Origin: JBBECJ01 sp963763325
GTDB taxonomy: Bacteria; Chloroflexota; Chloroflexia; Thermomicrobiales; CFX8
DNA: 64,000 nucleotides
Direction: 5' to 3'
NCBI GenBank assembly: GCA_963763325.1
Contig: CAVXOL010000019.1
Coordinates: 1-64,000, forward strand
In this document: in pieces, positions 1 to 8,760 of the stretch
Numbering within the stretch: position 1 is the first letter of the stretch
Layout of the letters: each line of letters opens with the position of its first letter
Made by a program: the position numbers and the translations under genes
The notes under the pieces: generated by a model
Seen by the model: only the letters and a program-made list of their open reading frames with translations
Database searches by the model: none
What the model was told of the DNA's origin: nothing

Positions 1-2067
1 TCGGTAACGACGGCACCAGCGATGGCGACTCCATCCTCGGTGCTGGTACCCCGGCCAACCTCGTCGAGCACGACGAGCGATCGCTGGTAGCGTGCTGCAG
101 TATTGTGCGGTCTCGAGCATCTCGACCATGAACGTAGACTGCCCTCGAGCGAGGTCATCGTGGGCGCCGATGCGGGTGAAAATCCGATCGACAATGCCAA
201 TCTGGGCTCAGGGCTGGAACGAACGATCCAATCTGAGCCATCAACACAATCAACGCTGTCTGGCGCAGCCAGGTGGATTTTCCGGCCATGTTCGGTCCGG
301 TGAGCAGACGACGAGGTCTGGCTCGGAGGACAGTGTCGTTGGGGATGAACATGCCGTGGCAGTTCGCGTTCGACGATGGGATGCCGGCCGCCGCGACGAC
401 TAGCGTATCGTCGTTGAACGCCGGCCGGACGTAGCGACGTTCGTTGCTACTGAGGCGAGCGCGTTGACACATCGATACTCGCGATCGCCGAGGCTGTCGC
501 GCGAAGGTTCTGTAACTCGCTGGCGATCAATATTCGAGTAGAGCGCGACATAGACCTCTGACTCACGTTCTCCAATGCGGTCGAGGGAGGCGTGCCTCAG
601 CCGCGCGCAAATCCGCCGTCGTGTATCGTTCGGCGTTGGTGAGCGTCTGCTTGCGCGTGAATCGGCCGGAACGAGGTTGCGATTTGAACGAGTGACTTCA
701 AAGTAGTAGCCGAAGACCTTATTGTAGCCGGATTTGAGCGAGCGGATGCCCGTGCGCACGCGTTCGTCGTGCTGGAGGCTCTTAATGAAGGCTCGGTCAG
801 CGTCGATCTGCTGGTAGAGAGCGTCGAGGCGGGTGTCGTTACCGGGCAGCAACAACCGTGCTGATTTCGGGCGTCGAGGGCAGCGTTGATGCGGGCCTGG
901 ATGCGAGGCAGCGTCTCAATTTCGGCGACCGCTTCTCGCAGCAGGGCTGAGCGAACGCGACCGTCCAGCAGGGCTGCGAACGCGATCTGCGGCGGCGAGC
1001 GTTTCGGCGAGTGAACAAAGCTGACGCGAGCGAATGGCGCGGGTCGCGACCCGAGTTGCCAGGCGTTCGAGGTCGAGGACCGGCGCGAGCGCCTTTCCGA
1101 GACGCAGGCGGAGGGTAGCGTCGGCGTGCAACTCTGCGACGGCATCGAGGCGGCGCTCAATGGATACCCGGTCGCAGAGCGGGCGTTCGAGGATGGCGTG
1201 CAGGCGACGGGCACCGGGGGCGGTCTTCGTCGCGTTGAGCAGTCCGAAGAGATCGATCCGGTCGCGCTGGCGGAGGTCGATTTCAAGGTTGAGGCGCGTC
1301 TGGCGGTCGAGCAGCATGATGCCGCTGCTATCGAACGGGATTGGCGCGTCGAGGGCGTCGAGCAGGGCGGCGTGACCGCGACCCAGGTAGCCGATCAGGA
1401 CAGCGGCGGCGCGGAGAGCAGCGGGACGTGGTGGCTCGCAAGCTGGGAAGCGGTGTCTGAAGCTCCGTTCAGCGTCGTCGAGCGACCAGTCGCCGTCAAT
1501 CGGGCGGATCGTGAAGGACTCCAGCACACCAAGGTCATCTGCGATGGGGCCGATTGTTTCGGCGGGAGCAAGTTGCTCGATGAAGGCGGTGACTGGCGCA
1601 GGTTCATCGGCGGGCATGACGCGGTACTCGCATGCGCCGGTCGAGACATCGACCCAGGCGAGTCCCAGGAGCGTGCCGTGGGCGGCGATTGCCAGCAGGT
1701 AGTTCGGACGCTGGGCGTCGAGCAGCGATGGGTCGTCTACGGTGCCGGGTAGAGGACGCGCATGACTTCGCGATCGACCAGTCCTTTACCGGGTTCGGAG
1801 AGTTGTTCGCAGATGGCGAGGCGGTACCGTCTCGCAGGAAGCGGCGCAGGTAGCCGTTGAGCGCGTGGTGCGGGATGCCGGCCATCGGGACGCGGCCAGA
1901 CGCCTTCCCGAATTCACGGGATGTGAGGGTGATGCCGAGGACACGGGCCGCCGTATGCGCGTCTTCGTCGAACATCTCGTAGAAGTCCCCATCCGATAGA
2001 GCAGGACGGCGTCCGGATGCTCTGCCTTCAGGCGAAGATATTGCTGGCGGCCGGGGGTAAGAGTCAT
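1..2067 (-). CDS. mutS: DNA mismatch repair ATPase MutS (C-terminus cut by window edge, multiple frameshifts)
   Basis: MutS recognises mismatched bases and recruits the repair machinery. The gene starts at ATG 2067 after a GGAG site and opens with a typical MutS N-terminus (GRQQYLRLKAEHPDAVLLYRMG) that continues as DFYEMFDEDA in another frame. The connector and lever regions follow, then RYVRPAF and the Walker A motif GPNMAGKST near 250-280. The Walker B region LVVLDEVGRGTST lies near 45-90, and the rest is outside the window. At least seven frame changes are needed (near 1985, 1830, 1000, 855, 650, 500 and 390), yet homology continues on both sides of each. That fits sequence errors better than an old pseudogene, but decay is not excluded. 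Confidence 0.9.
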
Positions 2068-2074
2068 CAATTCT

Positions 2075-2177
2075 CCGTGACGCGTGATGCGTGATGCGTG
2101 ACGCGACTGAGTATAGGTGACTGTGACACTCAGTCATCAATGACGTGGGATCACGCGACACGCGTCGCGCATCACGG
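2075..2177. repeat. Long imperfect inverted repeat between mutS and the hydratase gene
   Basis: The outer arms are CCGTGA at 2075-2080 and TCACGG at 2172-2177. A perfect inner stem pairs GACTGAGT (2105-2112) with ACTCAGTC (2128-2135). The left half also carries tandem units of the type TGATGCG/TGACGCG. It could act as a terminator or be a small palindromic repeat element. It overlaps the uncertain 3' end of the upstream hydratase gene. Confidence 0.6.
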
Positions 2178-2951
2178 AAGCGCATCGTGAGCGGGGGCTG
2201 GCCGTGGAGCTCCATCAGCCAGGAGTCGCCTTGTCGATCGGGATGGCGCGGCCGAGTGAGCCGGAGAGGATGATGTCGCCGGGTTGGAGGGTGATGTCGA
2301 ATTCGGCGAGCTTGTTGGCGAGCCAGGCGACGGCGAGGCCGGGGTGGCCGAGGCTGGCGTGGCCGACGCCTTCGACCACGACTTCGCCGTTCTGGTAGAG
2401 GAGCATGCCGAGCGTGCGGAGATCGGTCGTGACGAGAGTGCGGTCCCAGGGGCCGAGGGTGAAGGCACCGTAGGAAGCGTTGTCGGAGACGGTGTCGACG
2501 AGCTGAACTCTTTACGGATGATGCGGCTATCGACGATCTCGAACGAGGCGGCCAGCGCGTCGGTGGCGGCGAGGACGTCGTCAACGGTGACACCGGGGCC
2601 ACGGAGCGGCTTGCCGAGCAGGAACGCGATCTCGCCCTCCATACGGGGCTGGATGAAAGTGGCGTGCGGGATTTCGGCGATGCCGTTCTCGGCATCCACG
2701 AAGCGCGAGGACCAGAGTGCGCCGAAATCGGGTTCGTAGACTCCGGCGGCTTCCTGCATGGCGCGGCTGGTGAGGCCGATCTTGCGTCCGAGGATACGTT
2801 CGCCACGGGCGACGCGGAGATTGGTCCAGGCGGACTGGATCGCGTAGGCGTCATCGACCGAAGAGAGGCCTTCGCTTTCCGACAGAGGAGCGATCGTTTC
2901 GTGGCTGTCCCAGGCGCCGTCGAGGCGGAGGGCGAGAGCTGCATGGTCCAT
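2172..2951 (-). CDS. 2-keto-4-pentenoate hydratase / fumarylacetoacetate hydrolase family protein (frameshifted)
   Basis: This is an MhpD/HpcG-like enzyme of the FAH fold, which hydrates 2-oxo-4-enoates in aromatic catabolism. The start is ATG 2951, preceded by GAAGGGAACCGAC. Family features are GRKIGLTSRAMQEAAGV followed by EPDFGALW, then PRMEGEIAFLLG (the metal-binding Glu region), and ASFEIVDSRI. The frame shifts near 2505, then LLYQNGEVV and HPGLAVAWLANKLAEF follow, with DIILSGS after them. Another shift near 2225 restores the usual C-terminus (WLMELHGQPPLTMRF), so the true stop is uncertain. About 260 residues is normal for the family. No other catabolic genes adjoin it, so the substrate is open. 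Confidence 0.8.
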   Translation of the reverse strand: MDHAALALRLDGAWDSHETIAPLSESEGLSSVDDAYAIQSAWTNLRVARGERILGRKIGLTSRAMQEAAGVYEPDFGALWSSRFVDAENGIAEIPHATFIQPRMEGEIAFLLGKPLRGPGVTVDDVLAATDALAASFEIVDSRIIRKEFSSSTPSPTTLPTVPSPSAPGTALSSRPISARSACSSTRTAKSWSKASATPASATPASPSPGSPTSSPNSTSPSNPATSSSPAHSAAPSRSTRRLLADGAPRPAPAHDALP

Positions 2952-3075
2952 GTCGGTTCCCTTCATCATCTGTCGGCGTTGCGGTGGCAGGCATACGGCG
3001 GTTAGGATGCGCGGCGAGTGCCAGCGCCTGTTACTGACAGGTTATCGCGATTTTCGGACATTGAGGGGGAGTGGG

Positions 3076-4659
3076 ATGACAACCGGACGGCCAACGACGT
3101 GGGCATCCAATGGGGTGGTCTGTTCGCCGCACTATCTGGCGAGTCAGGCTGGATTGCGGGTGCTGCAGGCGGGCGGGAATGCCGTTAACGCGGCCATCGC
3201 CACGAACGCGACGCTGAACGCAGTCTACCCACACCAGTGCCACGTTGGTGGCGATATGTTCGCGATGGTGTACGACCCGCGCGACGGATCGTTGTCCGGG
3301 CTGAACGCGTCTGGTTACGCGGCGACGGGCAGACGGTCAAGTTCATGCTCGAACGGGGGCATACCGAAATGCCGGAGCGTGGGCCTCTGGCAGTGACAGT
3401 CCCAGGGGTTGTCGGAGGTTGGGCGGCGTTGCATGAACGGTTCGGATCAAAAGAGCTTGCGGAGATCTTGGCGCCGGCGGTTGGGTACGCGCGTGACGGC
3501 TCCCCGATGTCGGCCAAATTCGCGGGATATTTGCAGACGATGAGGCCGCGGCTGGAGGAGTACGAGGGCGTGCGCAACACGTTCTTGAGCCAGAAGGTTG
3601 GCGTTGGCGAGCGGTTGCGACAACCGGGGTTGGCGGCGACGCTGGAGCGGATTGGGCGCGAGGACGTGACGCGCTCTATACTGGGCCGGTCGCAGAGGAG
3701 ATCGTCGCGACGCTGAACGCTGGTGGGTCGCCGATGACGCTGGATGATCTGGCGCAGTACCAGCCGGAGTGGGTGACGCCGATCTCGACCAGCTATCGGG
3801 GGTATGACCTCTACGAGCTGCCACCGAATACTCAGGGGGCAACGGCGTTGCTGATGGCGAACATCGTCGAGGGCTGGCCAGTTACTGAGTTTGGACACAC
3901 GACCGGCGCGGGTGTCCATGCCTGGGTCGAGACGAAGCTGCGGGCGTTCGCGGAACGGACGCGCTCATCGCCGACCAGCGCTTTGCACCATTCCCGGCCG
4001 AGCGGTTCCTCGACAAGCAGGCGGCGGTTGGGCACCGGGAGGCGATTGACCTGGAGCGGACGGCAGGGGCGAGGACGGCGAACGACGACGGCGACACCGT
4101 CTATCTGTGCTGCGTGGATCGGAATGGGATGGCGGTCTCGCTGATCCAGAGCCTCTATCTCGGATTCGGCTCATTCGTGATGGCCGAGCAGTCGGGCGTG
4201 GTCCTGCACAACCGCGGGCGTGGTTTCGTGCTTCAAGTGGGACACCCGAACGCGATCGAGCCGGGCAAGCGACCTTATCACACGCTGATCCCCGCGATGC
4301 TCCTGCGGGATGGGAAGCCTGAGATCGTGTTCGGGACGATGGGTGCCGACGCGCAGGCGCAAGTCCAACTGCAGCTGCTGATGGGATTCGTTGATTTCGA
4401 GCTGGAGCCGCAGGCGGCAATCGAAACGCCACGTTGGGTTTCGGGTGCCGAGCCGGATGGCTCGCCCTGGCTGCGGGTCGAGCCCAGAATGGGCGAGGCG
4501 ACGATTGAGGACCTGCGGCGGCGAGGTCACAATGTCGTCGTTGGCGAGGAGTGGGACTCGGCGATGGGTCACGCGCACTGCATTCGGATCAGTCGCGAGC
4601 TGGGAGCGTACGGCGGAGGTACGGACCCGCGCAGCGATGGATTGGCAGCAGGCTGGTGA
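3076..4659 (+). CDS. ggt: Gamma-glutamyltransferase family protein (YwrD/acylase-like clade, frameshifted)
   Basis: This is an Ntn-hydrolase that is made as a proenzyme and cleaves itself before a catalytic Thr. The start is ATG 3076 after GGGGGAGTGGG. The N-terminal part shows VVCSPHYLASQAGLRVLQAGGNAVNAAIA and then HVGGDMFAMVYD. The processing site is GDTVYLCCVDRNGMAVS, so the catalytic Thr is kept. LGFGSFVM and GKRPYHTLIPAM follow. The DTVY context and lack of a signal peptide point to the YwrD-like group, not classical periplasmic GGT. Frameshifts are needed near 3330, 3675 and 3960. The stop overlaps the GTG start of the Mrp gene, suggesting coupled translation. It diverges from the hydratase gene. 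Confidence 0.88.
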
Positions 4660-5697
4660 CCCAGCGAGCGGACGTCGAGCGGGTCCTCACCTCGGTCATT
4701 GGTGAGTCGGGGCAACGACTGGTCGAGCCGGATCGGATCGTGGCGTTCGCGTCCGAGGATGGTTGGCTCGGCGTTGGGGTGTCGATCGAGCCGTCGATTG
4801 ACGAGCTGCGCCGGATGCACGGAGCGCTGGCCGGGGAGTTCGGCGGCGCGGTCGAGATACGAACACCGACGAGGGTCTATCGTGGAGGTCGTGGGTTTGG
4901 CGAGGGCAAACACGTCATCGTCGTGCTTGGTGGCAAGGGCGGGGTCGGGAAATCGACGGTCGCCGCGAACCTGGGCATCACGCTCTCGGCGATGGGGATG
5001 TCGGTTGGGCTTCTGGACGGCGACATCAACGCACCCGACATGCCGCAGATGCTCGGTATCCGGCCCGCCGAGCGCCCGACGAGGGCGATGCGAACGCTGT
5101 TTGGACAATCGATTCCGCCGCCGTCTCGCAGACAGCGTCCCGTCGTTCGACACGGGCTGGAATCGTGGTCGATCGGGTTCGTGACGCCGGAAGGCGTTCC
5201 ACCAGCCTGGACAGGGCACTGATGATCGCCGGTCTCCTGCGCCACCTCGTGTTCGATGTCGGCTGGAATGCGGATGTTTGCTGATCGACGCGCCGCCAGG
5301 CACGGGAGATGAGATTCAGGCGATGACGCGCGACCTGCCGTTGTCGGGCGCGGTCTTCGTCACGACGCCTCAGGATCTGGCCCAGATGGACGCTGAGCGA
5401 ACACTGACGCTGTTGAACGAGCGCGGCGTGCCGGTAATCGGGATGGTCCAGAACATGGCGGCGTTGACCTGCCCACACTGTGGTGAGCCAATCGACCTGT
5501 TCGCGTCATCAGCACGGCTGGCCGATGCTGGGGTGGCGATTCTGGGGAGAGTGCCGTTCGATGTTCAACTATCAGTGTCTGCCGATCAGGGGGTGCCGCT
5601 TGTGCTCGGAAATCCACGCGGTCCGGTCGCGGTCGAGTTTGCGCGGATCGGAGTAGCGGTCAGGAAGTGGATCCGAGGGTTGGACGACGGGGGATGA
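4656..5697 (+). CDS. mrp: Mrp/NBP35-family P-loop ATPase, Fe-S cluster carrier (frameshifted)
   Basis: Mrp (ApbC) proteins carry and insert Fe-S clusters in the cytoplasm. The GTG start at 4656 overlaps the ggt stop as GTGA. A short N-terminal DUF59/MIP18-like region (DVERVLTSVIGES) comes first. The deviant Walker A GGKGGVGKST follows with LLDGDINAPDMPQMLG, then SIGFVTPEGVPPAW, LLIDAPPGTGDE and VTTPQDLAQMD. The CPHCGEPIDLF pair of cysteines near the C-terminus is the expected cluster site. Frame changes are required between about 5075 and 5280, at least two of them close to 5215 and 5275. Because homology continues after each, I treat this as one gene. Confidence 0.88.
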
Positions 5698-5733
5698 GGT
5701 CGGGCGGATTCTCTCTGCCCATCCCTCATCCCC
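5690..5733. terminator. Bidirectional hairpin between convergent mrp and lipoprotein genes
   Basis: A perfect 10-bp stem pairs GGGGATGAGG (5690-5699) with CCTCATCCCC (5724-5733). A second inner 4-bp stem (GGGC/GCCC) lies at 5702-5705 and 5717-5720. The left arm contains the mrp stop. It lies between convergent genes and lacks a long T-tract. Confidence 0.6.
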
Positions 5734-5743
5734 TGTGCCTGCG

Positions 5744-6286
5744 CTAGATACCCAGGTCCAATGCCGTGATGCAGGTGTCGATGCTGTCTTCGTTGCAGGT
5801 GAAGGTCGCAGCGACAATCAGGATGTCATCATCCTCGATTTCGTCGAGGTCGATCGACAGGTCGCCGAGATCGGCATCGCCCTGTTCACGCGCCGCCGAA
5901 CCGGTCATCGCAGTTGTGATGGCAAGCTCGTCACCGTTGTGCATGACTGAGAGCATCAGTTCACCGAGGGCAACGTGCTCGTCGACCGTCCAGCCATCGT
6001 CTTCGACGTCGCTCTCGTAGAAGCTGGCGACATCGTCCATGCTTGAGTCGCTGACTCGATAGGCAACCGCTTTCGCATCCGAAATATCGGCATCTCCCGC
6101 GTCGACATCTTCCGCGCTGATGTCTTCTTCACCAAGCCGGTCGGCCCCACTCGGGGCAGGGAAGTCGCCGCCGCCGCCGTTGCCACCGTCATCGTCGTCG
6201 CCGCCACCGCAGGCGGCCAGCATCGAGAACGCCATCACGAGCGCAACGAGGACCAGCGATACGCGGGACAGGTAGCTCCTGGACAT
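5744..6286 (-). CDS. Putative lipoprotein of unknown function
   Basis: The 180-residue product has a signal peptide with lipobox LAAC (Cys26), so it should be a lipid-anchored extracytoplasmic protein. A Gly/Asp linker (DDDDGGNGGGG) follows. The rest is acidic, with AYRVSDSSMDDVASFYES and GWTVDEH, which recalls small proteins that use a beta-sandwich sensor-like fold, though I cannot assign a family. Two further cysteines near the C-terminus (TCNEDSIDTC) could form a disulfide. The start ATG 6286 is preceded by a GGGGG run on the coding strand. Confidence 0.7.
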   Translation of the reverse strand: MSRSYLSRVSLVLVALVMAFSMLAACGGGDDDDGGNGGGGDFPAPSGADRLGEEDISAEDVDAGDADISDAKAVAYRVSDSSMDDVASFYESDVEDDGWTVDEHVALGELMLSVMHNGDELAITTAMTGSAAREQGDADLGDLSIDLDEIEDDDILIVAATFTCNEDSIDTCITALDLGI

Positions 6287-6404
6287 TCAACCCCCTCGAA
6301 TTACATGTGGCAGACGCCACCAGTGCCGGAACCGGTCGTACGTCGCCCGGCGTCTCGAATTCGCCGATTGTGGCACAGCGCATCCGGTCCGCGCGCATAA
6401 CGGA

Positions 6405-7682
6405 CTAGGCAACCCAGTACCATGTGGAGAACTGGACTGTCAGGAGCGCCAGCAGCACGATCGACGGAATAAGCGCCAGCCTAAAGGAGACTCGTCGTTG
6501 CGTCAACAGTGCCAGCGCGATGAACAGTGGAAACATGACGATGAGAAAACGCGACATCGACATCAGCGGGTGGATCGTCGACGGGCTGAACAGCGGCAAC
6601 AGGTAGAGCATGACGGGAAAGATCGCGTACTCAATCGGGAGCTTGATAAGGCAGTAGATCAGGAGAGGAATCGCCAGCAGCGCGAACGCGATATCCAGTG
6701 ATTCGTACTCGGCGAAGCCGAAGCGGACGGTATGGGATGTCAGGGTCGTCCAGGTTGGCGATTCGATGAGTGCGCGCAGCCAGCCAAGGTCGAGTTGGTC
6801 GAAGGCCATCCTGAAGGTCGTCCAGGGCATCGCCTGCTCGCGTGCCCAGCCTTTCTGGGCATCGAGCGTAAGGAGCGGATCGCGGTAGGTGCGCCAGAGT
6901 GCGAACATATAGAGGAGCGGTCCAAGCCCTGGCAGGCCGACCGCTAGCCATGTCCGGGGCCAGCGGCGCGGGTCAACGCCGTGCCGCTTGAGGAAGATGA
7001 TCCCGAGCGGCACGACGAGCAGGACGCCGACGTTGCGGGTCAGCGCGGCCAGCAGTCCGGCCAGCCCGGCCCGCCACCACGTGCCGCCGGTCGCCCAATA
7101 GTAGGCGAGCAGGCTGAAGAGCAGGAAGAACGATTCGCTGTAGACGGCCGACAAATAGAAGGCTGTCGGGAAGAATGCCAGCAGCCAGAGCGCCCGGTTC
7201 GCGACGGCATCACCCCACCCGCGGCTGACGAGACGCCGGAAGACGATGAGAGCGAGGAAGAAGGCGACGTTAGCGAGGATCAGTCCTGCCGTTTCGACGC
7301 GGATGGCGAAGATATCGGCCAGGACCCGCATTGACCACGGATAGAGCCGCCAAAAGGCGGTCGATGCAGGATGGTAGTCGTAGCCTTCGGTGGCGATCAG
7401 CGAGTACCAGAAGCCGTCCCAGTTGCGTAGCGGCTGGATGAAGAGTTCGCCGATGCCGTTGAGGTCGGGCAGGTACCAGCCGACGGCCGGAACGGTGTCC
7501 ATCCGGCGGGCGTAGCGCGTGGCGAGTGCGGCAGAGCCGGCGACGACGATCCAGTGCAGGACGAAGACGAGCGACGGTAGTGCAAGCTCCTGCTCGCGGG
7601 CGAACGTGCGCAGGGCAGCGAACGGTGTCCGAATGCCGGATCGGGATCGTGAGGCGTCGATTGTTGACGGTCGTGACGTCAC
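6405..7682 (-). CDS. Gpi18/PIG-V-like mannosyltransferase family membrane protein
   Basis: This is a polytopic membrane protein of about 425 residues, resembling the COG5542/PIG-V GT-C transferases that use polyprenyl-phosphate sugars. The loop RNWDGFWYSLIATEGY carries the WDGxWY signature, and FFPTAFYLSAVYSESFFLL is typical of this family. About ten hydrophobic segments are visible. GTG 7682 is preferred because GGAAGGA lies 9 bases upstream; an in-frame GTG at 7727 has no good ribosome site. The sugar acceptor is unknown. A PimA-like mannosyltransferase lies nearby at 8761, which suggests a local glycolipid theme. Confidence 0.8.
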   Translation of the reverse strand: MTSRPSTIDASRSRSGIRTPFAALRTFAREQELALPSLVFVLHWIVVAGSAALATRYARRMDTVPAVGWYLPDLNGIGELFIQPLRNWDGFWYSLIATEGYDYHPASTAFWRLYPWSMRVLADIFAIRVETAGLILANVAFFLALIVFRRLVSRGWGDAVANRALWLLAFFPTAFYLSAVYSESFFLLFSLLAYYWATGGTWWRAGLAGLLAALTRNVGVLLVVPLGIIFLKRHGVDPRRWPRTWLAVGLPGLGPLLYMFALWRTYRDPLLTLDAQKGWAREQAMPWTTFRMAFDQLDLGWLRALIESPTWTTLTSHTVRFGFAEYESLDIAFALLAIPLLIYCLIKLPIEYAIFPVMLYLLPLFSPSTIHPLMSMSRFLIVMFPLFIALALLTQRRVSFRLALIPSIVLLALLTVQFSTWYWVA

Positions 7683-7822
7683 ATCGCGGTCCTTCCCACC
7701 GGCGGTCTGTCGCGTGGAGCGTGCCACGCGATGCGCGTGCAGGCCAGCGATGCCCGCACCGGTGCTACAATGCCGATTCGGGACGTGGGGTTACCCGCTG
7801 GCGACTGCGGAAGGTACGGCCA

Positions 7823-8629
7823 ATGGATCTTGGGCTGTCGGGAAAGGTTGCGATTGTCGCCGCCTCCAGCAAGGGACTTGGACGCGCCTGCGCGACCCAG
7901 CTCGCGCGCGAGGGCGCAACGGTCGTGATGTGTTCGCGCAACCAGGCGGCAATCGAAGCGGCGGCCAGCGATGCGCAGCGGGCGGCGATCGAAGCCGAAA
8001 ACGGCGGCAGTGCGCACGCTGTTGTTGCTGATGTGACGTTGCCCGGCGACATTACGCGGCTGGTCGAGACGACGATCGAACGCTTTGGGCGAGTGGATGT
8101 CCTGATTGCCAACGCCGGTGGCCCACCTTCCGGGTCATTCGAGTCGTTTGACGAAGCGGCCTATGTCGATGCAATCAACCTCAATCTGATGAGCACGTTG
8201 CGCCTCTCGCGGGCAGTCGTTCCGCACATGAAAGAGCAGGGCGGCGGCTCGATCGTCAACATCACGTCGATTGCGGTCAAGCAGCCGCTGGATGGGCTGA
8301 TCCTCTCCAACACGGCCCGGAGCGGCGTGATTGGTCTGGCCAAGAGCATGGCCAACGAGCTTGGCAAGTACAACATTCGGGTCAACAGCGTCGGGCCGGG
8401 GCCAACGAAGACTGACCGTGTTCTGGATCTTGCGAAGCAACGTTCGGCTGCGCTCGGTGTGACGGTTCAGGAGGCGCTGGACCGCGACTGGACCGGCATC
8501 CCGCTGGGGCGGCTCGGCGAACCAGACGAGTTCGCCAACGTCGTCACCTTCCTGGCGTCACCGGCCGCGAGCTACGTGACCGGTGTGTTCATTCAGGTAG
8601 ATGGTGGCATGTATCGAGGGCTTTTGTAG
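7823..8629 (+). CDS. Atypical SDR-family oxidoreductase (BKR-like, lacks canonical Tyr-Lys)
   Basis: This 268-residue Rossmann-fold protein starts at ATG 7823 with GGAAGG 8 bases upstream. The nucleotide site reads ASSKGLG and NAGGP is present. The SxIVNITSIAVKQP strand is conserved. Where normal SDRs carry YxxxK, this protein reads LSNTARSGVIGLAKS, so Tyr is replaced by Ser or Asn and Lys by Arg. The C-terminus has PLGRLGEPDEFANVV and YVTGVFIQVDGG as in FabG. It resembles the BKR-like SDR subgroup whose active-site tetrad is not conserved. It may be an oxidoreductase with altered chemistry or a non-classical function. Confidence 0.85.
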   Translation: MDLGLSGKVAIVAASSKGLGRACATQLAREGATVVMCSRNQAAIEAAASDAQRAAIEAENGGSAHAVVADVTLPGDITRLVETTIERFGRVDVLIANAGGPPSGSFESFDEAAYVDAINLNLMSTLRLSRAVVPHMKEQGGGSIVNITSIAVKQPLDGLILSNTARSGVIGLAKSMANELGKYNIRVNSVGPGPTKTDRVLDLAKQRSAALGVTVQEALDRDWTGIPLGRLGEPDEFANVVTFLASPAASYVTGVFIQVDGGMYRGLL

Positions 8630-8631
8630 CG

Positions 8632-8756
8632 GGTCAGTGTGTCAGCCAGTCAGTCGGTCAGCCTGAAGGCCGAGTATCAATCGCGATTGTCGCGACCAAT
8701 TGACAGCCTGACTAACTGACACACTGACCGTCTGACTAACTGACAGGCTGATAGCT
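8632..8756. repeat. Repeat-rich intergenic dyad built from TGACTAACTGAC-like units
   Basis: The perfect 14-bp inverted repeat is GGTCAGTGTGTCAG (8632-8645) against CTGACACACTGACC (8716-8729). The right half has a direct repeat of TGACTAACTGACA, and GTCAGCCTG/CAGGCTGA segments can also pair. It could terminate the SDR transcript or be a small mobile palindromic element. Confidence 0.6.
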
Positions 8757-8760
8757 ACCC

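Noticed and set aside
1604..2944. 446-codon minus-strand frame spanning mutS and the hydratase
   Set aside because: It is a chance join of out-of-frame stretches; only short parts carry homology (MutS DFYEMF region and the hydratase C-terminus).
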